42,000 nucleotides of DNA from Candidatus Binatia bacterium. GTDB lineage: Bacteria > Desulfobacterota > Binatia > UBA1149 > JAJCZL01. The position numbers and the translations under genes are program-made. Numbering within the stretch: the first letter of the stretch is position 1; each line of letters begins with the position of its first letter. The notes beneath the pieces were generated by a model. The model was not told where the DNA came from, did not search any database, and was given only the letters and a program-made list of their open reading frames with translations. The stretch lies in the NCBI GenBank assembly GCA_028278325.1, contig JANQEO010000445.1, positions 1-42,000 of the forward strand, written 5' to 3'. Shown piece by piece: positions 8,831 to 19,445 of this stretch.

Positions 8831-9975
8831 ATGACTAACTCACTCAAACGTAGCCTGTGGGCTGCCGGCATCCTCGTTGGTCTTGCCGCGTTGGTCTGGT
8901 ATTTCTCGCGAACCGAGGCGATAGCCGTGACTCTGGCGACCGTGGAACGCGGCGACGTCGAAGCCACGGTGGCCAACACCCGCGCCGGCACCGTCGATGC
9001 GTGCCAGAGGGCCCGGATGTCTCCGGCGACTGCCGGCCAGATCGCCAAGCTCCCTGTCAGCGAAGGTGATCGGGTGCGCGCGGGCGATGTCTTGCTCGAG
9101 CTGTGGAACGAGGACCTTACCGCCGAGGTCAAGCTCGCAGAAGAAGACGTTGCCGCATCTCAGGCGCGGATAGAGGAAGCGTGCACGCGTGCGGAAGTCG
9201 CCGAGCGTGAAGCCGAGCGGTTCTTGCGCATGAGTGAGGAAGGTATCGTTTCGGAAGATGCGACCGACAAGGCCGTCGGCGACGCCAAAGCAAGTCGCGC
9301 GGCCTGTGACGCGTCTCAGGCGGCCGCCGAGGTCGCACGTGCCAGAGTCGAGGTAGCCGGCGCCGCGCTCGAGCGCACAAGGCTGCGCGCGCCCTTCGAC
9401 GGCATCGTGGCGGAAGTGAACGGCGAGCTGGGAGAGTTCGTTACACCGTCTCCGGTAGGAGTGCCCACCCCTCCGACAGTCGATCTCATCAAAAGTGGCT
9501 GCGTATACGTCACCGCTCCTATCGATGAAGTCGACGCCGGCGGCATCAAAGTGGGCATGGACGCGCGCATCACCCTCGACGCGTTTTCCGACCGCGTGTT
9601 TGCAGGCAGAGTACGAAGGATCGCACCCTACGTGCTCGATCTGGAAAAGCAGGCCCGCACCGTCGATGTCGAGGTCGAATTCCTCGATCCGGGAGAGAGC
9701 GATACTTTGCTCGCCGGATACAGCGCCGACGTCGAGATTATCTTGGCCGTACGCCGCGACGTAGCGAGGCTTCCCACCGAGGCACTCCTCGACGGCAACA
9801 AGGTGCTGCTGTACACGGATCCGCGCAGCGAGCTCGAAGAGATCGAGGTCGAGACGGGCGTCGCGAACTGGCAGTTCACCGAAATCGTCTCGACTCTTGC
9901 CGAAGGTGACCGCGTGGTGCTCAGCGTCGACCGCGAGGGCGTCGGCGCCGGCGTGCGCGTGACCATAGAAGAGGA

Positions 9976-9979
<4 letters not shown>
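8831..9979 (+). CDS. Periplasmic adaptor (membrane fusion) protein, HlyD/MacA-like
   Basis: A 382-residue inner-membrane-anchored adaptor with one N-terminal membrane segment at about 9-25. A lipoyl-like half (GQIAKLPVSEGDRVRAGDVL) is followed by a long Ala/Glu-rich coiled-coil hairpin at about 95-185, then the second lipoyl half (TRLRAPFDGIVAEVNGELGE) and beta-barrel/membrane-proximal domains. Such adaptors link an inner-membrane transporter to an outer-membrane channel. Its stop overlaps the ATPase start (ATGA at 9976), so it is the first gene of a MacAB-type exporter operon. No TolC-like gene is nearby, so the outer channel must be encoded elsewhere. The substrate is unknown. Confidence 0.88.
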
Positions 9980-10658
<679 letters not shown>

Positions 10659-10662
<4 letters not shown>

Positions 10663-11867
10663 GAGTATCCGACGTACTCGGCTTCGCGGTCCGGGCGCTG
10701 AGGCGCTATCCGCTCCGCACCGGGCTCATGCTGGTGGCGATGGCCATCGGTGTAGCCGCCGTCATCGTTCTTACTTCGCTCGGCGAAGGAGCGCGGCGCT
10801 ACGTCGTCGGCGAGTTCGCCTCCCTGGGCACCAATTTGGTTATCGTCTTGCCAGGCCGCTCCGAAACCACCGGGGGCTCTACTGCAATGTTCGTCAACGA
10901 AACGCCCCGCGACATCACCATCGCCGATTCCGTCGCCATTAGCCGCCACCGCGAAGTGCGCTACGTAGCTCCCTTGATGGTGGGTTCGGCCTTCGCCTCG
11001 GTCGGCGGCCTACAAAGAGAGGTGCCGGTCGTGGGAGCCACCGCGGAGATGCTGACCATCCGCCACTGGAAGATGGCCCAGGGCAGCTTCATCCCGCCCG
11101 GCGACCCCGAACGTGCGAGCAACGTCTGTGTGATCGGGGCCAAGATCCGACGCGAGCTGTTCGGCAACAAGAGCGCGCTGGGTCAGTGGCTCCGCCTGCA
11201 AGACCGCCGCTATCGCGTGATCGGAGTACTGGCGACGGAGGGCCGCTCCATCGGACTCGACGTCGAAGAACTGGTTATCATCCCCACCGCTTCGGCCTCG
11301 GCCCTTTTCAACCGGGCGGCGCTGTTTCGTGTGCTCGTGGAAGCACGCACTCGCGAGTCCATCCCTGTGGTCAAGCGGCACATCCTCGACACCATCCGTG
11401 AACGCCACCAAGGCGAAGAAGACGTGACCGTCATCACCCAAGACGCGGTGCTCGAAACCTTCGACCGCGTCTTGCGCGCACTCACCATGACCGTCGCCGG
11501 CATCGCCGCCGTCAGCCTGGCGGTGGCGGGGATACTGATCATGAACGTCATGCTGGTGTCGGTTAGCCAGCGCACCGCAGAAATCGGACTGCTAAAAGCC
11601 CTGGGATCGCCGAGACGTCAGATCCTTTTGTTGTTTCTCACCGAGGCCAGCACCCTGTCGCTCAGTGGCGCGCTGGTAGGCCTCGGCATCGGACAGATTG
11701 CGAGCTTGGCCATTGGACGGATCTACCCCGTGCTGCCCGTCGGGGCACCCCTTTGGGCTGTAGCGGCTTCGCTCTCGGTAGCACTCGCCACCGGCTTGAT
11801 CTTCGGTGCCCTGCCCGCACGGCGCGCGGCAAGGCTCGATCCCGTGCAAGCGTTGTCCCACGGGTGA
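10659..11867 (+). CDS. ABC transporter permease, MacB/FtsX family (first)
   Basis: The 402-residue permease starts with a GTG inside a GTGA overlap with the ATPase gene. It has one membrane helix at about 19-40, a large periplasmic domain (about 45-270) and three C-terminal helices, starting around TMTVAGIAAVSLAVAGILIM. The coupling segment SQRTAEIGLLKALGSPRRQI contacts the ATPase. It ends ARRAARLDPVQAL, the FtsX-family tail. A paralogous permease follows 6 bp later, so the working transporter is probably a heterodimer. Confidence 0.92.
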
Positions 11868-11873
11868 CCCACA

Positions 11874-13073
11874 GTGCTCGTTCGTGACTTCATCGCACTG
11901 AGTGCAGGATCCATACGCAGCCATTGGCTGCGAAGCGGCCTGACTGCACTCGGCATCACCATCGGCGTAACGGCCGTGGTCTTGCTGACTTCCATCGGCG
12001 AAGGCGTACACCGTTTCGTAGTCGCCGAATTCACCCAGTTCGGAACCAACCTCATCGGAATCAACCCGGGCAAGATAACTACCCACGGCACGCCTTTGGG
12101 CATCTTCGCCTCGACTCGGCCGCTTACGATCGAAGACGCGGCCGCCCTCGAGCGGCTGCCTGAAGTGGAGGTCTCCGTAGCCGCGACATGGGGTAATGCG
12201 GAAGTCGAGTCGACCGACAGGCAGCGGCGCACGACGGTCTACGGAGTCGGTCACCAGTGGCCGGCGATCATGTCGTCGCGCGTGAGCAGCGGCAGCTTTC
12301 TCCCCGACGACGACCCACGCGCGCCGCGCGCCTTCGTGGTCCTCGGCAGCAAGGTGCGCCACGAGCTCTACGGAAACCGCAACCCCCTCGGCGAACGGGT
12401 CAGAATCGGAGGGGACCGTTACCGCGTGGTTGGAACCATGGAGCCGAAGGGACAGATCCTCGGCTTCGACCTGGACGATAGCGTCTTCATCCCTACGAGC
12501 CGGGCCCTGGAAATGTTCGATCGCGAAGGCGTCATGGAAATCGACGTCATGTACCGAGAAGGTGCATCGCTCGATGAAGTAGTCGCAGGAATCAAGAGAG
12601 TTCTGGTAGCACGTCACAAGCAAGAGGACTTCACGATCACCACACAGGAGCAGATGCTCGACGTGCTGGGCAACGTGCTCGACGTTCTCACCTTTGCCGT
12701 AGCGGCAATCGGAGGCATTTCTCTACTGGTGGGAGGCCTGGGGATACTCACGATCATGACGATCGCGGTGAAGGAACGAACATCGGAGATCGGACTGCTG
12801 CGCGCTCTCGGTGCCAGGCGAGGACAAGTCCTCGCGCTGTTCTTGGCCGAGGCTACGGTCTTGGCCGCCGCCGGCGGCCTTGCCGGACTCGTGATCGGCA
12901 TCGGCGGAGCACAACTGCTCCACCGCATTGCCCCGGCCTTGCCCGTACACACGTCCTGGGCCTATGTGGTGTTGGCCGAAGCCATCGCCGTGGGCATCGG
13001 CATCCTCTCTGGCGTGGCGCCGGCGCGGCGCGCTGCGCGGCTCGATCCTGTCGAGGCGTTACGCGCAGAGTAA
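11874..13073 (+). CDS. ABC transporter permease, MacB/FtsX family (second)
   Basis: A 399-residue paralogue of the previous gene with the same plan: N-terminal helix (LRSGLTALGITIGVTAVVLL), periplasmic domain, three C-terminal helices, coupling segment KERTSEIGLLRALGARRGQV and tail ARRAARLDPVEALRAE. The start is a GTG at 11874. Shared blocks such as GEGVHRFVVAEFTQFGTNLI against GEGARRYVVGEFASLGTNLV show that the pair arose by duplication. It completes the adaptor-ATPase-permease-permease operon. Confidence 0.92.
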   Translation: MLVRDFIALSAGSIRSHWLRSGLTALGITIGVTAVVLLTSIGEGVHRFVVAEFTQFGTNLIGINPGKITTHGTPLGIFASTRPLTIEDAAALERLPEVEVSVAATWGNAEVESTDRQRRTTVYGVGHQWPAIMSSRVSSGSFLPDDDPRAPRAFVVLGSKVRHELYGNRNPLGERVRIGGDRYRVVGTMEPKGQILGFDLDDSVFIPTSRALEMFDREGVMEIDVMYREGASLDEVVAGIKRVLVARHKQEDFTITTQEQMLDVLGNVLDVLTFAVAAIGGISLLVGGLGILTIMTIAVKERTSEIGLLRALGARRGQVLALFLAEATVLAAAGGLAGLVIGIGGAQLLHRIAPALPVHTSWAYVVLAEAIAVGIGILSGVAPARRAARLDPVEALRAE

Positions 13074-13190
13074 CCGCCGGTTCAACTACCGAAATACCCG
13101 TTTGGGTGCTGGCGAGCCGACCTGCCGCTGGTTATTTTGATCATTGATAACAAAGCGCCGCCCGTCGCCTGCAAAAGGGGTAACGCGGGG

Positions 13191-14741
13191 ATGGGCCGGA
13201 GGTGTCCGGTGTATGTAGCAGCAGTCCGCTACCTTTCTTTCGTTCTTTCATTCGCAATAGCAGGATCGTTTCTTCTACCGGGATCGGCGTACGCCGTTCG
13301 CGGCAAGAACCCCGTTCTGTTCCAGGTTACCTTCAACACGGAAGGAGATGTCTACCGCCCCGGACTCCACCTGGAACGGGCCGAGAGCGTAGTCTTTACC
13401 TCCGACGGAGACGTCATGGGTCCTGGTAGTGCGCCCGGACACCGCGAGGTCTACATCTGGGACGCCGCGTCCCGTGTCACATCCCGGGCGACCACTACCG
13501 TAGGCGGCGAAAGCTACGCGGGCTCACGCGTTACCGACGAGCAACGTGACTCGGGGAGGCCTCAGTATCTGGCCTTCGTTTCCACCGGCGACCTGGACCA
13601 GTCGGTAGGCAATGCCGACGGCAATCCCGAGGTCTTTTTGTGGGAGGTGCAGACCGGCATCTACCACCAATTGACCGACACCCTGGCCCCCGTAGTCAAC
13701 AAGGATCCGTTTCCGAGTGATAGCGGCCGCTGCATCGTTTTCAGCTCGAATGCCGACCTCGACAACAACGACGGCACACAGGACGATCAGAACCCGCCTA
13801 CGCACAACAGCAACCCGGACGGCAGTGAGGAGGTGTTCCTGTACTCGATCACCCAGACCGCCGGTTTTCCCTTCAACGGAACCTTCACCCAGCTCAGCGA
13901 CGGCCCGGCCGGCACCAGCAGCCACAGCCCGACGATCGGTGGGTTCTACTTTCCCGTCCAGTGCCAGAGCACCGTCTACATCTCCGATCACGACCAACTG
14001 GGGCACGGCGCCGTCGGCGACCAGATATATCGTTGGGACCGCAAGGTCGGCGTCCTGTCCCACCTAGTCGACAACAAGTTTCCACTCGACCCGAACGGTC
14101 CGCATCCGCCGGGGATTTTCGGGCGTCCAGCAATCTCGTCAGCCAGTAACTTTGCGCGCGGACCGTACGTCGTCTTCCACACGGACTCCGACATCTGGCA
14201 CAACGCCTCCACGGGCTTCAACATGTTCCGCTACCGCGCGTTCCACCTGCGCATGACCCAGTACACCGATCTGGATGTCGGCGACGTGCGCAATCCCGTG
14301 ATCGGTGACGGTGGCGGCTTCATCGCCTTCGAATCCAACGGCGACATGGTGGATTCGAGCAAGAGGGTGAAACGGGGAAGCAACCCACCCTTCAACGCCG
14401 ACGGCAACTACGAGATCTATCGCATGAAGAAGCGGCGCAAGATCGTTCAGCTCACGCGCAGCGAGAACTGCGAGAACGTCGACGCGAGCATCGAAGACAA
14501 CGGCGGGGGTGTTGCGTTCCGGTCGACTTGCGACCTTATTCCGGGGCTGAACCCCAACAACATCCCCCAGATCTTCTTCCGCGCCCAGGTGCAAAATGAC
14601 AACCCGCTGCTTGTGCCGGCCAACTGCGTGCAGGCCACGGGGTGCTGCAGCGAGCAGAACGGCTGCTATGAGCGCATAGAGGGCCGGACCTTCAAGGTGA
14701 CCAAGAAGAACTGCCTCAACAAGCCCTCGGGATGCCCCTGA
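13191..14741 (+). CDS. Secreted TolB-like beta-propeller protein
   Basis: Taken from the ATG at 13191 (a TTG at 13137 would add 18 residues), the product has 516 residues. A signal peptide (YLSFVLSFAIAGSFLLPGSAYA) precedes repeated blade-like units that combine 'is-it-in-the-text' strands with FxSxGD and EVFLW/EIYRM segments: VVFTSDGDV, LAFVSTGDLD, IVFSSNADLD, IAFESNGDMV. This resembles the WD40-like/PD40 propeller repeats of TolB-type proteins. The C-terminal 45 residues carry six cysteines (CVQATGCCSEQNGC). Extracellular or periplasmic; the binding partner is unknown. Confidence 0.75.
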   Translation: MGRRCPVYVAAVRYLSFVLSFAIAGSFLLPGSAYAVRGKNPVLFQVTFNTEGDVYRPGLHLERAESVVFTSDGDVMGPGSAPGHREVYIWDAASRVTSRATTTVGGESYAGSRVTDEQRDSGRPQYLAFVSTGDLDQSVGNADGNPEVFLWEVQTGIYHQLTDTLAPVVNKDPFPSDSGRCIVFSSNADLDNNDGTQDDQNPPTHNSNPDGSEEVFLYSITQTAGFPFNGTFTQLSDGPAGTSSHSPTIGGFYFPVQCQSTVYISDHDQLGHGAVGDQIYRWDRKVGVLSHLVDNKFPLDPNGPHPPGIFGRPAISSASNFARGPYVVFHTDSDIWHNASTGFNMFRYRAFHLRMTQYTDLDVGDVRNPVIGDGGGFIAFESNGDMVDSSKRVKRGSNPPFNADGNYEIYRMKKRRKIVQLTRSENCENVDASIEDNGGGVAFRSTCDLIPGLNPNNIPQIFFRAQVQNDNPLLVPANCVQATGCCSEQNGCYERIEGRTFKVTKKNCLNKPSGCP

Positions 14742-14803
14742 TGCGAGGCGCTAGCGCGGCGGGGGTGGAATAGGCTCAGAGACTGCGCAACAATCCTCCC
14801 ACT

Positions 14804-15751
14804 GTGGCGTCGGATTCCACAATCACGGAACGGGGGTACAAGCGCATGGCGGGTGACGAACCCGGCGGCGGATCCACCACCGGGCCACGCATCGACGGAC
14901 CGCGCACCAGCGTCGACCAGGACGACATCGTCGACTTCGACGGCTTCTCCACCAGTTTTTACCGAACTCTTTATACGCCCCTACGCGCCTACTTCAGCCC
15001 GAAGTACTACGGACTCGACCATGTAAGCGCGGATCGACCGACCCTCTTCGTCGCCAACCATACCATCTACGGGCTCATCGACACCGCCCTGCTCGCCGCC
15101 GAGCTGGTTCTCAACAAGGGTATCCGCTTTCGCGGTCTGGCCGACACGCTGCATTTCACCGTCCCCGGCTGGAGCGACTTTCTGCGCCGGGGTGGAGCCG
15201 TCATAGGAACACGGGAGAACTGCGACCGTTTGATGGAGGCCGGGCAGCACGTGCTCGTGTTTCCCGGCGGCGGACGGGAGGTCACCAGGCGCCGGGGAGA
15301 GGCCTACAAGCTGATCTGGAAGAATCGCACGGGATTTATACGCTTGGCCCTAAAGCACGGCTACACGATCACCCCCGTGGCGCAGGTCGGTGTCGAGGAT
15401 GCCTACGACGTCATCATCGATGCCGACGACATCATGGCCTCACCGCTGGGCACTCTCCTGAAACGCACGGGGATAGCCAAGAAGTATATGCGCAACGGGG
15501 ACATGATCTTTCCTCTGGCCAGAGGTCTGGGCCTGACAATGCTACCGCGACCCGAACGCTTGTACTTCTCCTTCGGACGCCCGATCGACACCAGTCCCTA
15601 CGCCCACAGCGAAGACAGCGAGGCTCTGCGCCTCGAGCTTCGCGCCAAGGTTGCGCGAGCCGTCAACGACGAGATCCGCAAGCTTCTCCACATCCGCGAG
15701 CAAGATACGGACAAAGGACTCTTGCGCCGGATTCTCACGAAGTACGGATGA
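14804..15751 (+). CDS. Lysophospholipid/monoacylglycerol acyltransferase-like protein
   Basis: A PlsC-superfamily acyltransferase of the MGAT/TMEM68-like branch. The catalytic block is FVANHTIYGLID, with wider H-to-D spacing than the usual NHX4D. The second hallmark is VFPGGGREVTRRRGEAYKL, followed by WKNRTGFIRLALKHGYTITP, which is characteristic of the branch. Such enzymes transfer acyl chains from acyl-CoA to lipid hydroxyls at the membrane. The GTG at 14804 gives 315 residues; an ATG at 14846 would give 301. It overlaps the next gene by 4 bp (ATGA). Substrate not determinable. Confidence 0.85.
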   Translation: MASDSTITERGYKRMAGDEPGGGSTTGPRIDGPRTSVDQDDIVDFDGFSTSFYRTLYTPLRAYFSPKYYGLDHVSADRPTLFVANHTIYGLIDTALLAAELVLNKGIRFRGLADTLHFTVPGWSDFLRRGGAVIGTRENCDRLMEAGQHVLVFPGGGREVTRRRGEAYKLIWKNRTGFIRLALKHGYTITPVAQVGVEDAYDVIIDADDIMASPLGTLLKRTGIAKKYMRNGDMIFPLARGLGLTMLPRPERLYFSFGRPIDTSPYAHSEDSEALRLELRAKVARAVNDEIRKLLHIREQDTDKGLLRRILTKYG

Positions 15752-16683
15752 GCACGAGTTACGCAGTGATCGGCACCGGCGCGCTGGGCGGTTACTACGG
15801 CGCCAGGCTCCAGCACGCCGGCCTCGACGTCCACTTTCTGCTGCATAGTGACTACGATCACGTGCGCGAACACGGCCTGCACGTGGAATCCACGGATGGC
15901 GATTTCTCGATCGGCCGGCCGCAAGTATACGCGAGCGCCGCCGACCTGCCTGAGTGCGACGTGGTGATGGTGTGCCTCAAGACGACACAGAATCACCTGC
16001 TCGCCGACCTGCTGCCAGCTGCCGTGACTCCGGCCAGCACGGTCTTGATGATGCAGAACGGACTGGGGCCGGAGGAGGCCGCCGCCGCAGCCGTCCCGGA
16101 CAATACCATCGTCGGTGGCCTGGCGTTTCTATGTTCCAACAAGGTCGGACCGGGACATATCTGCCATCTCGACTACGGCCAGGTTATCTTCGGACAGTAC
16201 CGCGCGGACGGACAGCCCGCCGGCATCACCGACATCATGCGCACCATAGGGTCGGACTTCGAGGCGGCCGGCATAAGCGTCGACTTGGAAGAAAATCTGG
16301 CGCTGGCGCGCTGGAAGAAGCTCGTCTGGAACATCCCCTTCAACGGGCTGACTGTCGTTCACGGCTGCGCGACAGACATCCTCATGGCCGACCCCGAGAC
16401 GAGGGCGCTGAGCGAAGGCCTGATGAACGAAGTCGTGGCGGCGGCCGAGGGCTGCGGCCATATCATCGACCCGTCTTTCGTCAACGTGATGCTTGAAGCG
16501 ACCAAGCTCATGGCCGCATACAAGCCGAGCATGAAGCTCGACCACGAGCGCGGCCAGCCCCTGGAGATAGAAGCCATCTACGGCAACCCCCTGCGTGCAG
16601 CACGCGAGGCCGGCGTGGACTGTCCTCTGATCATGAAGCTCTACGAACAACTACAAGAACGCGACCCGGCCCGCGCAGCCTGA
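15748..16683 (+). CDS. Ketopantoate reductase family (ApbA/PanE-like)
   Basis: The 311-residue protein begins with a Rossmann nucleotide site (YAVIGTGALGGYYGARL). It then shows the family's catalytic lysine region (LARWKKLVWNIPFNGL) and the C-terminal helix motif DHERGQPLEIEAIYGNPLR, close to the PanE consensus. PanE reduces 2-dehydropantoate to pantoate for coenzyme A synthesis, but the family includes many paralogues with other 2-oxoacid substrates. Translational coupling to the acyltransferase upstream, not to panB or panC, makes the pantothenate role uncertain. Confidence 0.88.
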   Translation: MSTSYAVIGTGALGGYYGARLQHAGLDVHFLLHSDYDHVREHGLHVESTDGDFSIGRPQVYASAADLPECDVVMVCLKTTQNHLLADLLPAAVTPASTVLMMQNGLGPEEAAAAAVPDNTIVGGLAFLCSNKVGPGHICHLDYGQVIFGQYRADGQPAGITDIMRTIGSDFEAAGISVDLEENLALARWKKLVWNIPFNGLTVVHGCATDILMADPETRALSEGLMNEVVAAAEGCGHIIDPSFVNVMLEATKLMAAYKPSMKLDHERGQPLEIEAIYGNPLRAAREAGVDCPLIMKLYEQLQERDPARAA

Positions 16684-16735
16684 CACTTGCTCGACCTGCG
16701 CTGAGAGTCCGGTCTCGATACAGGCCGGCGCCGCG

Positions 16736-16764
16736 TTGACAGCCTCGGTGTCCCTATCTATGGT
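16736..16764 (+). promoter_or_regulatory. Sigma-70-type promoter of the methyltransferase gene
   Basis: A perfect -35 (TTGACA, 16736-16741), a 17-bp spacer and a -10 of TATGGT (16759-16764) lie about 45 bp before the ATG at 16809. Transcription would start near 16771. Confidence 0.5.
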
Positions 16765-16808
16765 CGCGCCGTCTCGCTCGATCGATCAGACCACTGTCGA
16801 GCCGCCTG

Positions 16809-17546
16809 ATGTCACTCAAGCACGTCCAACGAACATACGAGTGGTACGGGAACGCCGATCCTCTCTATGCCGTCCTCAGCGACAAGGGCAAGAAAGGACA
16901 CCGGTGGGATGTGGGCGAATTCTTCGAAGCCGGCCGCCAAGAGATCGGGCGAGCGCTTACCTATCTCGATAGACTCGGCGTCGATCTAAAACGCGGAGCC
17001 GCGCTGGACTTCGGTTGCGGGGTCGGGCGCCTCACCCAAGCGCTGTGCGAGCACTTCGACGAGGCCGTGGGCGTAGACATCTCGTCATCGATGATCCGCC
17101 ACGCCCGCAGCTACAACCGTTTCGGTGACCGCTGTAGCTATCATCTCAACACGACGGCCGACCTGGCCTTGTTCGACGACGCCAGCTTCGACTTCATCTA
17201 CACCAACATCGTTCTGCAACACATCCCGGCCGCGGCCTCGGCCAAGTACATAGCCGAGTTCTTTCGCGTGCTGCGCCCGGGCGGCATCGCGATGTTTCAG
17301 ATTCCGAGCGGTCGCCGTCACAAACCGGGCAGCCTGGGAGAGAAGCTCTCGCAAGTGGCAAGGGGACCCCTCAGGCGCTTGTGGAAACGTGTTCGCGGCA
17401 AACCCACCGTCGAGATGCACCAGATCCACCGCTCACGCGTAGAGGAGATCATCGCCGAGTCGGGCGGGCGCCTCATAGACGTGCGCCAGTTCGGGTCGGT
17501 GCGCATAACCCGTGTCAGCTACATGTACTGCGCGGTGCGGGAGTAG
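16809..17546 (+). CDS. SAM-dependent class I methyltransferase
   Basis: This 245-residue methyltransferase has motif I LDFGCGVGRLTQALC, the acidic ribose-binding segment GVDISSSMI, motif II around FDFIYTNIVLQHIP and motif III FFRVLRPGGIAMFQIPSG. The pattern matches Methyltransf_11/25 enzymes acting on small molecules, lipids or sugars. A basic segment follows the core (RHKPGSLGEKLSQVARGPLRR). A glycosyltransferase-like gene lies downstream beyond the tRNA, so a glycoconjugate role is possible but unproven. Confidence 0.85.
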   Translation: MSLKHVQRTYEWYGNADPLYAVLSDKGKKGHRWDVGEFFEAGRQEIGRALTYLDRLGVDLKRGAALDFGCGVGRLTQALCEHFDEAVGVDISSSMIRHARSYNRFGDRCSYHLNTTADLALFDDASFDFIYTNIVLQHIPAAASAKYIAEFFRVLRPGGIAMFQIPSGRRHKPGSLGEKLSQVARGPLRRLWKRVRGKPTVEMHQIHRSRVEEIIAESGGRLIDVRQFGSVRITRVSYMYCAVRE

Positions 17547-17550
17547 TCGG

Positions 17551-17589
17551 CGCAGCTAGGGTGGCGCGCCCGGCAGGACTCGAACCCGC
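17551..17589 (-). repeat. Partial duplicate of tRNA-Arg 3' end
   Basis: These 39 bases match 17669-17707 with three mismatches and contain the T-arm, 3' acceptor strand, discriminator base and CCA of the tRNA-Arg gene that follows. The anticodon arm and 5' half are absent, so this is a tRNA fragment. Such 3'-end copies are typical of integrase attachment sites or tandem tRNA decay. Confidence 0.65.
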
Positions 17590-17679
17590 AAGCGTAACGA
17601 GCGCCGAGCCGGCGAGGCGTGAAGTACGCGCGGGAGTTACAAAAGGGATTCCTGCCAGGACTCGCTGCCGCAGCTAAGA

Positions 17680-17756
17680 TGGCGCGCCCGGCAGGACTCG
17701 AACCTGCGACCACCGGCTTAGAAGGCCGATGCTCTATCCAACTGAGCTACGGGCGC
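17680..17756 (-). tRNA. tRNA-Arg (anticodon TCT)
   Basis: Read on the minus strand, 77 nt fold into a full cloverleaf. The acceptor GCGCCCG/CGGGCGC is followed by discriminator G and an encoded CCA. The D-arm is GCTC/GAGC, the anticodon stem TCGGC/GCCGG holds loop CTTCTAA (anticodon TCT), and the T-arm is GCAGG-TTCGAGT-CCTGC. It reads AGA arginine codons. Confidence 0.95.
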
Positions 17757-17884
17757 GTGACAGGTAGGCTCGGGATTCTCACCCACCTCAGGCGAGGTTT
17801 CAACAGACCCCGGTCTCGAGTCTCGGGTGATGAAAAGTGCCGGAGGCCGTGATACCAAACACCAAGCCTTGAAGGAGGGTATTG

Positions 17885-18628
17885 ATGGCCGGCGGCGACG
17901 CTAAACAGATCATCTGCATGAAATGGGGGGAGAAGTTTCCCGCCGAAGACGTCAACCGCCTCTACCGCATGGTCAAAACCAAGATCAGCGGCGACTTCGA
18001 CTTCTACTGCGTCACTGACCATCCCGAGGGCATAGGCCCAGAGGTCACCGTCCTGCCTCTGCCCGAGGTCCCCGTAGTAGGCCATCGCCTCGACCGCGGC
18101 TGGCGCAAACTCGCTCTCTTCGATCCCGACCTGGGCGGACCCAAGGGCCGAACCCTCTACTTGGACCTCGACATCGTGATCACACGGTCTCTCGATCCCT
18201 TCTTCGAAGGCCCCGGCCGCTTCGTGATCATCAAGGACTACAAGCTATTTCGCCGCCGCCACGCCTATACGGGCAATTCTTCTGTTCTGAGATACGAGGC
18301 CGGCGAGGACTTGGGCGTCTACGATGAGCTGAACCGGCTCGGCGAGAAGGTTCGTGAGGACTTCCGCAACGAGCAGGAGTTCCTATCCTACATCGCGACC
18401 CGCCACGGCATCCTCGAGTACTGGCCCTCGCGCTGGTGCGTGAGCTACAAGCACGACTGCGTCAGGCTGGTTCCCATGGGCTTGATACTACCCCCGCGCT
18501 TGCCGAAAGAAGCGCGGGTGATCGTGTTCCACGGCGATCCCAAACCGATCGAGGCCGTCGAGGGCGGCGGCTCCAAGTGGTACCGGGTAGTCAAGCCGGC
18601 GCCGTGGTTGAGAGAGTATATGCCGTAG
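17885..18628 (+). CDS. Glycosyltransferase-like protein
   Basis: The product has 247 residues; AGGAGG lies 7 bases before the ATG at 17885. No signal peptide. An N-terminal strand (QIICMKWGEKFP) is followed by a GT-A-like arrangement: YCVTDHPEG, then RTLYLDLDIVITRSLDPFF with a DxD motif for metal/nucleotide-sugar binding. NSSVLRYEAG, NEQEFLSYI and VIVFHGDPKP follow. The order resembles GT8/GT32-type cytosolic enzymes and a conserved bacterial family usually labelled hypothetical. Acceptor and sugar are unknown. It stands alone between two minus-strand tRNA genes. Confidence 0.75.
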   Translation: MAGGDAKQIICMKWGEKFPAEDVNRLYRMVKTKISGDFDFYCVTDHPEGIGPEVTVLPLPEVPVVGHRLDRGWRKLALFDPDLGGPKGRTLYLDLDIVITRSLDPFFEGPGRFVIIKDYKLFRRRHAYTGNSSVLRYEAGEDLGVYDELNRLGEKVREDFRNEQEFLSYIATRHGILEYWPSRWCVSYKHDCVRLVPMGLILPPRLPKEARVIVFHGDPKPIEAVEGGGSKWYRVVKPAPWLREYMP

Positions 18629-18726
18629 GTCCGAGGTTGCCGGGTTGGCTTACGGCATAGAAGACCGTCGTGTCTCGCGCCGCTCGCTAGCTCGCGTCGC
18701 TCGTTCCTCACCGGTTCGGAAAAAGA

Positions 18727-18800
<74 letters not shown>

Positions 18801-18815
18801 ATGCTCAAGTCTCGC

Positions 18816-19445
18816 CTAGCGGTCAGTACTTTTCAATAATCCGCGTTCGCGGATCTCTTCGAGCATGGCCCGCACCGCTGCCGCGCGGTGGCTCCGCGCG
18901 TTCTTTTCCGCCGGCGACGATTCGCCGAAAGTCCGTCCGAGGTCTTCCCTATAAAAGATGACGTCGTAGCCGAACCCTTCATTCCCCCTCTCTTCGTCGA
19001 TGATCAGCCCTTCACAGCGCCCGTCTGTGATGACCTCGGTTCCGTCCGGCATGACCAGAGCCAGCACACAGATGAAGGCCGCCCTTCGATCCGGGACTCC
19101 GGATAGCTCCTCGATCACCTTGAGGTTGTTGGCGTGATCGTCGCACTGGGGGCCGGCGTAGCGAGCCGAGTACACTCCGGGGCGCCCGTCCAAGGCAGCG
19201 ACGGCCAGGCCCGAATCGTCGGCCAATGTCGGCCTTCCCGACAGCTCACAAAAAGCCCTGGCCTTGAGCAGGGCGTTTTCTTCGAAGGTCGTGCCCGTCT
19301 CTTCGACGTCCACCCACACTCCGACGTCGGCCGGCGAGATGATGTCGATGCCGCTGTTTTCGAAGAGCAGTCGAAAGTCGGCCACCTTGCCTTGATTGGA
19401 GGTGGCCAGGAGGAGTTGCGGCTCTTCAGCCTCGCAAGACGGCAT
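18816..19445 (-). CDS. rdgB: XTP/dITP pyrophosphatase (RdgB/HAM1)
   Basis: This 209-residue enzyme hydrolyses non-canonical purine nucleotides (XTP, dITP) to monophosphates, keeping them out of DNA and RNA. It shows the family's [11 protein letters not shown] substrate loop, the [16 protein letters not shown] helix, [24 protein letters not shown] and the C-terminal GFGYDVIFY and [10 protein letters not shown] signatures. It overlaps rph by 20 bp. The rph-rdgB pair is a well-known conserved arrangement. Confidence 0.95.
   Translation of the reverse strand: MPSCEAEEPQLLLATSNQGKVADFRLLFENSGIDIISPADVGVWVDVEETGTTFEENALLKARAFCELSGRPTLADDSGLAVAALDGRPGVYSARYAGPQCDDHANNLKVIEELSGVPDRRAAFICVLALVMPDGTEVITDGRCEGLIIDEERGNEGFGYDVIFYREDLGRTFGESSPAEKNARSHRAAAVRAMLEEIRERGLLKSTDR

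Noticed and set aside
11592..12623. 343-residue minus-strand frame
   Set aside because: Spans the ends of two well-supported permease genes on the other strand.
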